DNA from: Gaeumannomyces sp. JS-464 | Taxonomy: Eukaryota > Ascomycota > Sordariomycetes > Magnaporthales > Magnaporthaceae | DNA: 64,000 nt | Direction: 5' to 3' | NCBI GenBank assembly: GCA_002197995.1 | Contig: NGZR01000002.1 | Coordinates: forward strand, 4,278,001 to 4,342,000 | Part shown: positions 1-12,090 of the stretch, in pieces | How the letters are laid out: each line of letters starts with the position of its first letter | How positions within the stretch are numbered: position 1 is the first letter of the stretch | The notes under the pieces: generated by a model | The model's database searches: none | Seen by the model: only the letters and a program-made list of their open reading frames with translations | What the model was told of the DNA's origin: nothing | Translations under genes and position numbers: made by a program

Positions 1-1530
1 CGCAGAGTATGAGCAGCGTTTATGTAGTATCTGCAGTTTTTGCACTAGCCGGTAGGTCGAGCCCCTGAGCCTCTTTGGGCAGCGGCGGCAGCTCCGACTC
101 TCTTAGCCGAAACTTCTGCTGGATCTCGTCCTCTCGGAGCGTGTAATCCTGTAGTTTCTGTGTCGTCTTCGTACTGTCGACAACGGAAGCGAAGGCGTTA
201 TGCAGCGCAAATTGCCTGGGAAACATGTACATCATGCAGTGCAATGTGTTGCGCCGGTTTGTTTTGCTGACTTCATCCTCTCCGCCGGTTACTCCCGCGG
301 GGCGACTCGATGCGATGAATGGGTATCGGTTCAGAACATCTGCAAAGAGTTCGTTGTTAGAACACTGTGAAACCGAAACATTCCAACTACTAACGAGCTG
401 TGCACGGTTGAGGTGGAAATAAGACGACACCCTGGGCACGTACGTATATGTCTCAGTCCGAAATGCACAGCCCCACGCGCGTTCAGGGCAGCACGAGAGT
501 AAAGCATGCGGCTTCTGACGAATACTATCGCGGCAGGGGACTTTTCTGTGCTGGAGGAGCTGCCCGGGCCCGGGCCATTTGGACAGCTCGCCTTGGGAAG
601 GCTGTTGGATGCAGGCGGCTCGAGGTCGTTCAGAGATTTCCCTGGAGAGTCTCATCAGCAGGCCATCATCACCGAGACTGTGCCGAGAGAGATTGCGCCT
701 GGCGCCTTACCAGTCAGCTGGTAATAGTTGCCGCTGCCTGCGGGAACAGAGACGAAAATAGAGCGGTCCAGAAGGAGATCTATCATCATTTTCTCTCCGG
801 CCTGCCCGAGAAGACCAAGAAGCTCGGGCCAAAAGGAGTCCTTCAGCGCCCGGACGCGCTGGTTGGGATATATGGAGAACAGGCCGGGCACGGCATCCGC
901 CAGAGGGCAAGCACCCGCCGGCGGTGGGTTCGCATCCCAGGCCGGGGCCCTCCTGAAACCGTCACAGAGCACATTCTTGGGCCAGCCGCCGTTCGTCTTA
1001 TGCTTTTCGAAAAGAGACCAGATTGCAAAATTGACGATCTCGTGCTGGCAGAACAGCGTCTTTGTAGCGCCATCAGACAAGCTCACGTACGACTCGTCGC
1101 CCCTCTGGGAGAAGTTGAGCCACTGATTCCAGCGGATGTCAGCGCAGGCCGGCTTGCTATCACGGGAGGACGCAACGATGGTGGAGTCGAGAAGATGGGA
1201 AACGTGCGTCTCCAGGTCGCTGGGCTGTCCCCCGTGGCCGGCGTCATCGTCGGCCGGCTTGCCCAGGGAAGCAATCTTTCTCCTCCTGACCTTGGACGAG
1301 GACGGCAGGCTTTCCAGGATGTGGTCACGCAGCGTCTGGAGCCGCGTGTAGTGCTGGGACAGCACAGCATGGGTTGGCGGGGATGTGTCCGCAGCGGCGT
1401 CCTCGTGGCCACGCTGCGCGTGTTTGTGCTTTTGTTTGCGCTTGCGTTTCTTTGCAGGGCGCGGCGGGCCGGCAGCTGCAGCATGATCCCGCGTCCGCTT
1501 CATGCCGGTCGTCGTCACCGGCGACGACAT
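1..1530 (-). CDS. TERT: Telomerase reverse transcriptase, N-terminal part (partial at left edge)
   Basis: This is the protein subunit of telomerase, which copies the RNA template onto chromosome ends in the nucleus. Only the N-terminal and RNA-binding region is here; the reverse transcriptase motifs lie beyond base 1. The first exon (1530..711) starts with a Lys/Arg-rich stretch and contains the fungal-TERT-like blocks LLDSTIV, QHEIVNFAIW and VLCDGFRR, then YPNQRV and GNYYQLTG. Two introns are visible: 710..642 (69 bp, GTAAGG...CAG) and 443..340 (104 bp, GTACGT...CAG). Spliced, they give NDLEPP, FVRSRMLYSRAALNARG, LRHI-HVLNRYP, then FPRQFALHNAF and DYTLREDEI, which I recognise as the family's RNA-binding domain region. 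Near 67-80 the frame jumps by one base; the next frame reads KRLRG and VQKLQILHKRCSYS, again typical of TERT. The start could also be the in-frame Met ten codons in. Family identity is confident; the jump is probably a sequence error. Confidence 0.9.
340..443 (-). other. TERT intron 2
   Basis: A 104-bp intron with donor GTACGT at 443 and acceptor TTTGCAG ending at 340. Splicing joins GLRHI to HVLNRYP, a continuous fungal TERT motif. The 198-bp exon between the two introns keeps phase. Confidence 0.8.
642..710 (-). other. TERT intron 1
   Basis: A 69-bp intron with donor GTAAGG at 710 and acceptor CTCCAG ending at 642. A TGCTGAT branch-like site lies just before the acceptor. Removing it joins QLTG to KSLNDLEPP in frame and avoids the TGA that ends the unspliced reading. 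Confidence 0.8.
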
Positions 1531-3581
1531 TGTCGTCGGCGGCCTTGGCAGGAGGACACGGGCCTGAGCGCAGTGTTTGGCCCTTGGTTGCGCTTGCTCA
1601 CCCAGGCTGTTTGATGCTCGGCACTGGCCGATACATTACAGAGGCGGATTGTCCAACGAAATCGCCCAATTGCCCATGAATCCCAGAATGGGCGCCATCA
1701 GTGGTCGCGATATCGCCGTCAATGCACGTCTGTATCGGCGCGGAACGCGTCTTGATTCGATTGGTCGATACACGGTCTCTCGGCGAATGGCAGAATGCTG
1801 TGCAAGCCAATGCTTTGAAATATGCCAGGCCGGACCCAGACTGGCGGGCGGGCGCTTGGTCGCCACTCCACCAGCCTCGGAAAGGAGAAAAAAAGGAGTC
1901 GCCGGTTGTGCACGGTTGATTCTTCCAGCGGCGGCGTCTCTTCCCGCCCCCGCCGTCATTTGGCTAGATGAGCCAGCACCCAGCGCTATTCTATTCAAAG
2001 CCAGTGTGCCAGTCTCCCAAGTCTCTCCCCGTCGAGCACAAAGAGGTGGAGGCCTGGTGTTACATTCTGCGACCAAGACCTTTCCCGAGTCGAGGCCTCG
2101 GAAAAACGCTGGTTCAGTGGCGGTCGCTAGGCTGTTTCGGGCCGCGTGGATTGGTCAGGCACAACCGGGCGAGGAATGAATGCACAGACTGGGGCGTGTT
2201 TGCGGCCGACCGACCACAGCGGACGGCAAATGCTGGGCCCACCCAGTAATGACAAAATGGTAATTCGAAGGTGCATGTGGTGTGGACGAATTGAGTGCCA
2301 TGCACTGGTGGAAGAGAGGAGGGACGGGAGTGACAAGAAAAAAAGCCGCTGCAACCCAGCTACTTGCTTCTTTTTGGCACACTCCAAGCTTATAAACGGG
2401 TAGGTTGGCAGACACATCATCGCCGCTCATCCCCCATGGCGATCGTCTTCCTTCCTTCTTCTTTGAGCGGCTTTTACCATTTCCAGCATGCCTTACCCTG
2501 ATGGCGTTGAGGATCAAGCGCGGGACGGGAGCAAGGAGATGACTGATGGCTGTGGATCTACCCCCACCGTGATTGCTACGATGGATCTCTCTGAACCTTC
2601 AAGCTCTACATACGACAAGGTCCAAGCCAGCACGACCACAGGAGCGATTGTTCGAGGTCGGGATGCCCTTCCGAGCCGACCTGGGTGTGTGGGTGCGTAG
2701 CGTGCATCGTAGTGAGCTTGGGTGGAGTTGGTGCCGCTCGAGTAAGCTGCGTTGCTTGGGCGGGTGCGAAAAAGGGGTGGAATTGAGTAAAATTGAAGGA
2801 TGGGACAAAGAAAAAAGAAAAAAAAGAATAGAAAAGAAAATCAGCAGAAGGGCGCGCGACTTTTATGCCATGAATTGAGTCTCAGAGTTTAAAAAGATGC
2901 GCAGATAATGCGAGCTGCAGCCTGACTGCAGCATGCCTGGACCAGTGTATGTATCATTGGCATCAGATAAATTCCCTGGGCTCAACAAGAGCACGCGATA
3001 GCACGGAGGGATCCCGCCACCTGCATCGACACCCTTCAACGTTAGGTACCCCTGGCAGCCCGAGTGCGGTTGGGACGCGGGCGGGCAGTTGTGCGGGCTG
3101 GCCTCTGAGCGACAACAGCTGTGCTGTGGTGCAGCTGGTTTTTACCGGCCGGGCCTGCAATGTGGTGGTGTGTGGCCCCCGTCGCGAGTGGGGATTGGCT
3201 GCGTTGGCATTGGCCTAACTGCTGGCGGGTGGGCTCCCGTGCCTCCCAAGCAAACCAAGCTGGGAGCAAACAAACCGTACCGCACCACACCATCCTTCCA
3301 TCCTGGGAGCACCAGCACCAGCACTCGCACACGCAGCACACCCCTCCCCTTCGAGCGCCCGTCGCAGCTCCAAGCCCGCACCGTAATCCACACCAACCAC
3401 GGCTTCCAGCCAGATGGGTCTACGACAGCCGCCGCCCAGAGAGCGCTGCGTCTGATGTCGGCCAGTCAAACCGTATTCAACTTGTTATCAGGGTAGTCGA
3501 GGTAGTCGACTTTGTCTGGTCGCTGGGCCGTTGATCGCGCCGGCACACACTGCCTGACCCTTGACTGATGACTGCCCTGCA
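1531..3581. other. Divergent intergenic region TERT / RhoGEF
   Basis: About 2 kb between two genes that point away from each other, so it should hold both promoters. A TATAAA-like site lies near 2390. A small ORF (2488..2700, 70 codons) follows it but shows no domain or codon signature that I can support. Near 2809-2845 there is a purine-rich A/G tract. No RNA gene or repeat family was recognised. Confidence 0.5.
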
Positions 3582-6500
3582 ATGGACGAGGCCAACGAGG
3601 AGGACCGCTTGGGCGCCACTGCACCTTTGTCGCCCCGAGCCTATGCAGATTTGACTGTGAATGCGCAGCAGCTCCTTCCCCCCCGCCAGCACCAGCAGTA
3701 CCACCACCACGAGCAGGACTACCGCCACCAAAACAACGACCCGCTCCTCCACCACCACCAACAGCCTTACAACTACGCGAACGATCCCTACTCGCCCTCG
3801 ACCGCTCCCTTCGCCCTCGACGTTGCCGCACAGGCCAACCTCACGTCCCATGCCGCCGCCAACCTGCAGGTAGTCGCTGCCAATGCCGCCACCGCCCACG
3901 CCGCAGCCTCCAATCCCTTAGCCAACGTCGCCGACCCCGACGACTCTATCGTGACTACCGAGGCGTCCAGACCGGCCCTGCTATCGTCCCCGTCCCGTCC
4001 CCGCCGGCCCCGATGGCTTCCACCACCCTGCCCCAGCCTCACACCCTCCCCCACGGTCATCCTCACCCGCAGTCTTCCGCCTCGAGGCAGCCGGCCGCCC
4101 CGGCCAAAGTCACCCATGCTGCCACTGCGCCCTCAGGCCACAGCGGGATCCGGCCGGCATTGCGTTCCACCTCGAGCCCCATCGACGATCGATCCGCGAG
4201 GCAGCCGTCGGCAGGGTCGGCCTCGGGAAGCAGTGGATACGGCCTGGGAAAGCAGCCCAGCGTGAAGGATCTGAAGAAGCGTTTTGATCAGGCCGCTCCG
4301 CCGCCGCCCCAACCCGCGGTCCCGCGCCAGACCAGCACCAGGACCGCTGGCTTGCGGAACACATCACAGGCCCGGCCATCAGGAGTTTCGAAACACGGGC
4401 CAGGCTGCTGCCTCGATAAACAACCTCAGATCATCGGTCGATAAAGATGCCGGCAGTTCATCCAGCAGGTCCACACGGCGCCAAAAGTTTGTCGAGGAGG
4501 ACCAGATGTCCAGCAATCCGAAATCTTTTGCGAGTCGCATGAGGCCGAGGCCACCTAACCCGTCCATCATCACGGGCGCCCACGGCTCAAAGATCGCGCC
4601 CACCGCGCCTGCGAGGTCGCCCAGCGTCCCCACGTCACCTCAGTCCACTCGCTCTGGAGGTCTTCTCTTTGGCGAGATCTTGCCACAGGAGGACGGAGGT
4701 CGCACCGCTGGCTTTGGCATCCACACAACATCACAACCACGGCGAACATCCGAGTCTCAGATCTACGGTCTAAGCCCGCTTGAGAGCAACCAGTCCCCTG
4801 CCGGTGACGAAGAACCGTCCTCCCCGACTGACTGGTACCGTGTGTTGCCTCGCCTCGACCCTCCGGCAAAGAAGTCAGACCACCACAGACCTCGCACGCG
4901 AGAGCCCAGAGCGACTCGTCAGGGAGCAAATCTGCGGTTAGTCGCCCTCCGCAGTCGCGTCAAAACCGCCGCAGCGGTCCCCATCTCAGCCGCCCTCGCC
5001 ATCTTCCCGTCTCCCCATCTCTGTCAAGAAGCTCGGCAACTCCTCGAATCCGAGCAGCCCCTCTACGCGATCCAACTCGCCATCTCTCCCCCATAATTTA
5101 TCGGCGGGTGGGAGAAGCTCGAGGCAGCGTGGCGCTTCAACCACGCGAGCGAAGACCCCAACGACACGATCTACGACCCCACCACATCAACATCCAAGAC
5201 ATCCTCCCACAATGTAGCTGCCTCGCGAAGGCACGCACCAAGCAAGATCGCTACACCAGTCGGTCACAACGCTACACGCCTGGCAGCTTTCAATGCGGCT
5301 CCGCCCGCGAAGTTGTCTCCGCCCCTGCGCAGCTCGCGACCACGGCAGTCGGTTGCAAGCGCAACTACTGCGAGCTCGAGGCTGAAGACTGTCGAGAAGC
5401 AAAGCTCTAGCAAACCAGCTCCAAAAGAGGACGACCCCACAAGGAGGCGAAAACTTTCTGTCGGCCCCATTGACTTTGCTCAGCGGAGGGAGACGATCAA
5501 ACTTGCATACAGCAAGTCAATTCGAGAGACTCAGGCCCGAGAGGCGAGGCATGCCGCGTCTCTGAGACGGAAGAAGGAGCAGGAGGCCAAGGTCAAGGCT
5601 GAAGCTGAAGCCGCCGCAGAGGCAGCAGCAGCCGCAGCATTGGCGGCCGCGGCGGTCGCGGGAGCAACACCGACTGAGACGGCGCCAGTTGGTGACTTGA
5701 GCCTGGAACCTTCTGCACCGATAGAATCAACGCCCTCCGAGTTGGTAGAACCGAGCTGTGCAGCCGACAGCAGCGTTACCCAGACACACAGTCAGGCACA
5801 GCCAGACTCTGAGCCCGAACTCAGAATCATCACAGGATCAGTGCCCGTTGGTGATGTGGCCGTGGAGCCCGTGAAATCAAGCTCGGATTCCCCAACCCTC
5901 GGAATCCCAGGGAGCTTCCCCAGCTTTGGGTCTCCCCAGCCCGACCAGGAACAGCCCCCACAATCGGCTATTTCCTCTACGTCGGTCATCACCGAGTTTG
6001 ATAATGAACCCCAGACGGAGCCTGCCTCGATGGCCGGCACCGCGGTCCCCAGAAACGGTCTGGGAATTAACGATACGTCCATCTATTCTCCTGCTCGCGA
6101 GAAGGCCACGTACCACTCCCCGTTCGATGACAATGCGGTTGACGACGACCAGCTCTCCATCAAGATCTCGCTTGATGCCCTGACGCTCGAGCAACGAGCC
6201 GAAGAGCCAGCATCTAGCGCAGATGTCCATGAGCAAGAGCAGCTGCATAGGGCTCATGAAGATGAGGACGTTCACCAACAGAGCTTCGAGGCCAGCTTCG
6301 AGGGACAGCTGAACAGGGAGAAGCAAGTCTCCACGGGCGATCTGCGGCCGACAGCCCCCGACGACCAGGAGCAGGAGTACGAGCCGCGGCCTTTTATGCC
6401 TCAAGTTCAACACACCACTGTGACTATACTAAGTCGCGACTCGGACTTTATGCCTCGACCCAAGACGAATGATGGGCCATCAGGTCACGAGCCACAGATG

Positions 6501-9500
6501 GACAGCCTCGAGGAATTCTACATCGGCCCCCACATAAGAGATAACATCTCTGCCCTGAGGGACTCGACCTTCATGTCCTCGGAATTCTCCGACGACTTGA
6601 TGCCCTCGTCGGCAGAAGCGCAGCGAACCCCGGATACCTCACAAAGCCTGACGATACCCGGCCTCCTTTCACCTGCTAACCGGACCAGCCAGCATTCGGC
6701 ATGGACGGACTTTTCGCTTGATAGCTCTGATGGAGGCATGGATCGCCTGTCCAAACATGCGGCCTTTACGAGCCGTGATTCGACGCTGCGGGGACGCCCT
6801 GCGATGCTGACATCCGAGTCGAGGCCGGCGTCAATCAGCGAAGATATCCGGGGCGAGCATATGCATCACGATGCAGACTCGGCAAAGTCGGAAGGGCACT
6901 TGCTGGGCGCTTTGCAGCTGGACAGGCACCGGCTTCCTGAGCTCGACACCGGGTATGGCTTCTCGGTCGACTATACGTCGACCCCCCAAAAGAAGGCGCA
7001 TGTTCCTGCACGACCGGATCACGAGCCACCCCCGGTGCCAACACCCGACAATCGTTCTATCCATGAGGACCATCGCCCGCCTTCAAGCGGCTACTACGAT
7101 CAGACCAGGCCGAGCAGTTATTTCCAGAGCACCAAAGACGACGAGAGCACCTTCTCTATCGGTCCTTCGAGACGGCAGAGCGAGGATTATGCGCAGCCTT
7201 TGCTTACGCCGCATTCGATCGGGGGTGCTTCCATGGACAGCACTGGGAATAGCTTCAGTAGATCTTCGACGATTGACGTCGATCCGGCCACCGCCGCCAG
7301 CGACGACGCCAAGGACACGGCCAGCAGCACCAAGCAAGGCTCTTCGAAAGAGCGAAATCGCCTGGTACAACGCCAGAACGTTATCAAGGAGCTCATCGAC
7401 ACGGAGGGCTCCTTTGTGCGAGATATGAACGTCATTGAAGAGATCTACAAGGGAACAGCGGAAGCCTGCCCAAAGCTTGATTCCAAAACGATAAAGCTCA
7501 TTTTCAGAAACACGGACGAGATCATTGGGTTCCACACATCATTTCTTGCTGAGCTGAAGGAGTCCGTATCGGTCGTCTATAGTCCCAAAGGCCGGCGCTC
7601 GCCGTTGATGAAGGAGGGCGGCAGAGAGGACTCGATGATGTCGGACTCCATGACCATCGGCTCTACAAACTCGGCGTCGGTCAAGGAGACCAAGGAGGCA
7701 GCGGCTGAGCCGGACGACAGCAAGGACCGCCTGACATCAATCGGGCCTGTCTTCGCGAAGAACATCGAGCAGATGCGGGTGGTCCACGAGAGCTTCCTGA
7801 AGACTAGCGACCCCGCGTCGAAGCGGTTGATCCAATCCAAGAAGACGATGCGGTTCAAGTGTGGCTCAGCGAATGCAACGAGGCTGCCAAGGATCTGACT
7901 GCTGCATGGAATTTGGACTCCCTCTTGATCAAGCCGATGCAGCGCATCACCAAGTACCCAAACCTGATTATCCAGCTGCTCCAGTACACGCCCGAAGACC
8001 ACCCCGATCGTGAAGCACTGATGGCTGCCCGGGTTTCGCTAGGAAATGCGATACTGGACATCAACAAGACCAAGAAGAACTTCGAGCTGTTGGGCAGATA
8101 GTGGCCGTAAGCGCAAGGAAGTCAGATGTTCGGGCGGGCTTTGCCAGGGCGTTCGGCAAAGCGTGTCGACAAGCTTCAGGCCTCGACGGCCCGCATCCAA
8201 GAGGGATACCGAGTACAAGGCGCTGCAGGAAAAATTTGGCGACGACTTCCTTCGCCTGCAGGTCGTACTCAGGACGTCGAGTCTACCACGCGGCAGGTGT
8301 CAGAATACGTCCGCGAGTTCCTCCAGATGCTTTCGGCAATGGAGCTTGTCATGCGACTCCAGCCATCACCTTTCCCTGAAATCGAGAGCAAGTGGGCTCG
8401 CTTCAACGTCTCTATGAGGGACATGGAGAAGGTGGCTCTCGATCAGCACCTTGCCCAGGTGAGGAAACATGTGATCGAGCCGTTCGAGCTCGTCATCAGG
8501 TGCTACAACCATCCTGGTCTGGCAATGAAGAAACGGTCCAAGCGCCGGCTCGACTACGAGAGGGCAGAACAGCTCAAGAAGGGGGGCAAGAAAGTGGACA
8601 AGCAGCTTGGTGAGCTAGTGGAGCAGTACGAGGCGTTGAACGAGACGCTGAAGAAGGAGCTGCCCAAACTGTCCGCCTACACGGAGAATATCGGCAACAT
8701 CTGCCTCGGAAATTTCGTCTGCATCCAGGTCAAGTGGTTCTCCATCTGGAAGGAAAAGGTCAAGGTCGTTCTCGAGGGCGCCCACGTGCCCGAGATGGCC
8801 GAGGTTGTCCAGTCGTTCCAGAGGGACTTCCGGGATATGGAGGAGCAGATCGGAACCATCGGCCTCCTCAACCACAGCCTCAAGCCAAGGTCCTCGCAGT
8901 CGACCACGGAAGACAACACCATGTCCCGGTCGACGTCGCGAGCCCCAGAGCTCTCGCCTCGCGGCAGGGGCCTGTCGAGTACCAGCGACTTCATGACAGG
9001 CCTCGCCACCCAGAATTCGTGAGGACGAACAGTGGACAGTTCACGCTCTCGCCCACCGCGGCCGGGTCGGCTCCGCACCACTACTACTACAGGGACCAGT
9101 ACGCGGGTCTGAACGTCAACGGTCACACAGCCGTCACGGGGGTCAGGCGTCGCCTGCGCACGCCGGCAGCACTGGGAGACCGGGCACGGGGAGGAGCTAT
9201 GACTCGCCTTCTGGGCCACGTCCAAGCGGCGACTCGGCCAGCCAGATGGGCCAACACAGCAGACGAGACTCTGGGTCTACGTACAACTCAAATATACAGT
9301 CCCAGGAGCACCGACGCTTCTCGGGACTCTTCCACTCAGCCCTGCCCCCAGATGATCCTGACGAGCGGGAAGGGCCTCTAGGTCGTCATCTAGAGAACGG
9401 CCTACTGCGAACGGCTACAACGTCATGTGGCTCGCTGCGTCGCTGTTTGAATTCAAGATCGAAGAAACGAAGACTGAGGCTGGGTATCCTTATCTTACCT

Positions 9501-9714
9501 ACCAACCAGGCGAGGTATGCAATCTGGATACCATTGCCACCCCAATTTCCGACCCCAATACCCTTGGCCACAATGCTAACGCAGTTCTGCCCATTAGATA
9601 TTCGACGTCATCGCTGAGAAGGGCGAGCTTTGGCTCGCGAAGAACCAGGACGACCCTTCCAACCTTGTTGGCTGGATCTGGTCGAAGCACTTTGCCAAAC
9701 TTGCTGACTCTTGA
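3582..9714 (+). CDS. Rho guanine-nucleotide exchange factor with DH, BAR and SH3 domains
   Basis: It probably activates a Rho-family GTPase at the membrane or cortex, in the style of Tuba/DNMBP proteins. The N-terminal third is disordered: His/Gln-rich near 3.7 kb, then Ser/Pro-rich, with an Ala/Glu helix near 5.6 kb. The DH domain runs about 7.34-8.10 kb (NVIKELIDTEGSFVRDM; later SLLIKPMQRITKYP, the conserved DH helix). A BAR-like coiled coil follows at about 8.13-8.88 kb (VDKLQASTARIQE, VSEYVREFL, HVIEPFELVIRCYNHP). A C-terminal SH3 domain is split by an 83-bp intron at 9515..9597 (TYQPGE then IFDVIAEKGELWLA and GWIWSKHF). The coding frame must shift several times (about 4.0, 4.37, 4.9-5.3, 7.85, 8.10-8.22, 9.02 and 9.2-9.45 kb), each inside conserved or smoothly continuing protein, which points to sequence indels. 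The start ATG is at 3582. The domain order is confident; the exact GTPase is not known. Confidence 0.85.
9515..9597 (+). other. RhoGEF intron inside the SH3 domain
   Basis: An 83-bp intron, donor GTATGC after GGCGAG and acceptor CCATTAG before ATATTCGAC. Splicing restores GEIFDV, the usual SH3 beta-strand/RT-loop sequence. Confidence 0.8.
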
Positions 9715-10399
9715 GGGAGTTAGAGTGATCGAGACGCCGAGTTCGATGGCGGCGAGTGGCACATGATGATTAACTGATGAACACCTTGCTCACATCGCTG
9801 ACGGTATCATAAGAAGCATCAAGAAAACAAGACAAAAAAAAAAAAAAGAAGAAGCAAGAACAGGAGCTGCCTATAATCAGGAGCTTCAAGCGATCATGTT
9901 CTGGATTTTTTTTTTCGCGCAGAGACGGAGTCAGGGATCTGTAGGACAATGCAGGTACGGGTGGCTCGCATCAAGAGGCGAAAAGGCAACAGGGAAAATA
10001 GGGAATCATTTGTACAGGACGCAAGAAGGCGGCAAGCGAAAGGCGTTATGTTTGGAATCCAAACACCAAGGTGAAGCTGGGGCTTTGGGTTGAGGAGCGT
10101 TTGGCCTCAGCCACTGGGGAGCAACATTACACTCTTATTTCTTCTCTTCATTTTTTTTCTTCTCGTTTCTACTCTTTTTCAGCTCAGCCAGGTCGGGAAA
10201 AGGCTTTCTTTTGTTCTGTTGTCTGTCAAACGGGGGCTTGATGTCTCCGAATTGTTGCACGAGGTAATGATGCAAAGATATCCCATCCCATGAGAGGGTT
10301 GGTTCATTGTCATTTGCATAATACGACCTCTATACTGATTGTGGGATTTTTAGAGGCTAATGGTACGCCGAAAACATACACACGCCATTATGGTTCTTT

Positions 10400-10474
10400 C
10401 TAAGGTTCTCGGGTCATTTCATTGCTAAGGTTCTCGGGTCATTTCATTGCTAAGGTTCTCGGGTCATTTCATTG
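10400..10474. repeat. Three perfect tandem copies of a 25-bp unit
   Basis: The unit begins CTAAGGTTCTCGGG and ends TTTCATTG. Copies lie at 10400-10424, 10425-10449 and 10450-10474 with no mismatch. The array is in non-coding DNA between the RhoGEF and the SDR gene. Confidence 0.95.
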
Positions 10475-10990
10475 CTCTGGTTTTGCTTCTTTCCCGGTCG
10501 TTGGTAGGAAGAATTTGGCATAGGTATCTCGATAGGTACACCTAGGGAAATATCTTCACGTCTCCGGTAGAGCCAGTCAGCCGTGATGGAATAGTATATG
10601 AACAGTTCCAGTCAGACTAATGTTGACTAGGATTGACCTGTACGGTCGAGCAGTGAGGATTTACAAGCGCCCCGGTGGGTATCATGGGGATGAATAATTA
10701 CCAGGCTTGGCCCGGAGTTTGGCACGGAGATCAACGGGTTCCCAGAGTTGAGTTATAATAAGCCCATGGTTAACTCCGATCGGAGATGGCGATTAACGAG
10801 CACCGACAACAAACCGGAGGCACACCACCATCGCCGCTATGCAATGTCCCCCTAACACGAAAAGCTTGCGGGCACTCATGTATCTTGTACGTGCTGCTCA
10901 TGCGAACCGACGTCATTTCTCACAACCAAGGAAGCGCTTTTGTGAGGCTTGCCACGTCCATGCCACTCATTATCGAGAGATAGATAAATG

Positions 10991-10997
10991 TATAAAA
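10991..10997 (+). promoter_or_regulatory. Candidate TATA box for the SDR gene
   Basis: TATAAAA lies 129 bp upstream of the SDR start codon at 11126. The spacing is plausible for a fungal promoter; there is no other evidence. Confidence 0.35.
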
Positions 10998-11125
10998 CAT
11001 GCTGGCGCCGACGGTTACGGCGGGCTGTTCCAAAGCATCCAACCATAAAAGAACAAGCTTTTTCTAGCAGTTGACTGCTCGTATCTACGACGTATCCAGT
11101 CGCGCACACACAGCAACGAAACAAC

Positions 11126-12090
11126 ATGCCGTCCTCATTCGGGTTCACCACGGACTGCGACGACGTGGTCAAGGCCTTCGCCGATCGCGTCAAGGGACGC
11201 ACGTTTCTCGTCACAGGACAACAGCCGGCGGGCTGGGTGCCAGCACGGTCCTCAGCCTCGCTCGCCAGGCGCCGGCGCACATCATCCTTGTCAGCCGGAC
11301 CAGGGCCAAGACAGAGCCAGTGCTCGCAGAGCTCGCCCGGGAGGCGCCGGGAGTCAAGGCCACGTTCGTGCCGTGCGAGCTCTCAGACCTAGACTCGGTC
11401 CGGGCGGCGGCGGACCAGATCAACGGCGACGCTGGGATCGGTGCCATCGACGTGGTGATTTCGAACGCGGGAGTCATGGCTATACCCTACAAGGCCGATA
11501 AGAACGGCCACGAGCTGACGCTCTCGTCCAACCATCTGGGCCACTTCCTGCTCACGAACCTGATCCTGCCAAAGGTGCTGGCCGCGGGGCCTGGCGCGCG
11601 CATCGTCAACCTGTCGAGCAACGGGCACCGCATCTCCAACTTCCGATTCGACGACTACGACTTCTCAGGCGGGGATACGTACGAGAAGTGGACGGCCTAC
11701 GGGCAGAGCAAGACGGCTAACGTGCTGTTCAGCGTCGCGCTGGCCGAGAGGCTGGGTCCCCGGGGGATCTTCTCCTTCTCCGTGCACCCGGGCGGCATCT
11801 TCAACACCAATCTGACGGCGCACCTGGACGAGTCCGAGTACGGCTTCATCAAGACCGTCGCCGAGCGCAACAACTGGCCGGCGTCTTCGTGCTCGACTCG
11901 CCCAAGACGCTGGCGCAGGCACCAGCCCCATCGTGGCGGCGGCGTTGGACCCGGAGCTGGAGGCGCGCAACGGCGCCTTCATCGACAACTGCCAGTTTCG
12001 GGAGGGCCGAGGCGTACGCGCTCGACCGGGAGGCCGCGCGGAGGCTGTGGCGCTGAGCGAGGAGCTTGTGGACAGAAGTTTGACCTGTAG
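11126..12090 (+). CDS. Short-chain dehydrogenase/reductase (SDR) family oxidoreductase
   Basis: An NAD(P)-dependent oxidoreductase of the retinol-dehydrogenase / WW-domain-oxidoreductase-like branch; the substrate is unknown. After one frame correction near 11210-11220 the nucleotide-binding TG-x3-GxG region reads VTG..AGGLGAST. The structural NAG is in VISNAGVMA, a conserved NLSS lies near 11.61 kb, and the catalytic Y-x3-K is in TAYGQSKTAN near 11.70 kb. It is followed by SVHPGGIFNTNL, the usual PG loop. A second shift near 11.88 kb and another near 12.0 kb are needed to keep the C-terminus (FVLDSPKTLAQG..., SEELVDR.FDL) open up to the TAG at 12090. There is no intron or signal peptide. Length of about 320 residues is normal for this group. 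Confidence 0.85.

Larger units (their letters stand above)
9715..11125. other. Intergenic region RhoGEF / SDR
   Basis: About 1.4 kb holding the RhoGEF 3' end and the SDR promoter. It contains A-rich stretches near 9.83 kb, a T run near 9.91 kb, a three-copy 25-bp tandem repeat (10400-10474) and a TATAAAA box at 10991. No further gene is supported. Confidence 0.5.

Noticed and set aside
448..1614. Long + strand ORF (388 codons) overlapping telomerase
   Set aside because: It is the antisense shadow of the TERT first exon; the minus strand carries clear family motifs and introns.
2488..2700. Small + strand ORF after a TATAAA-like site, possible short gene
   Set aside because: No domain, no homologue recalled and no splice structure; kept only as a remark in the intergenic entry.
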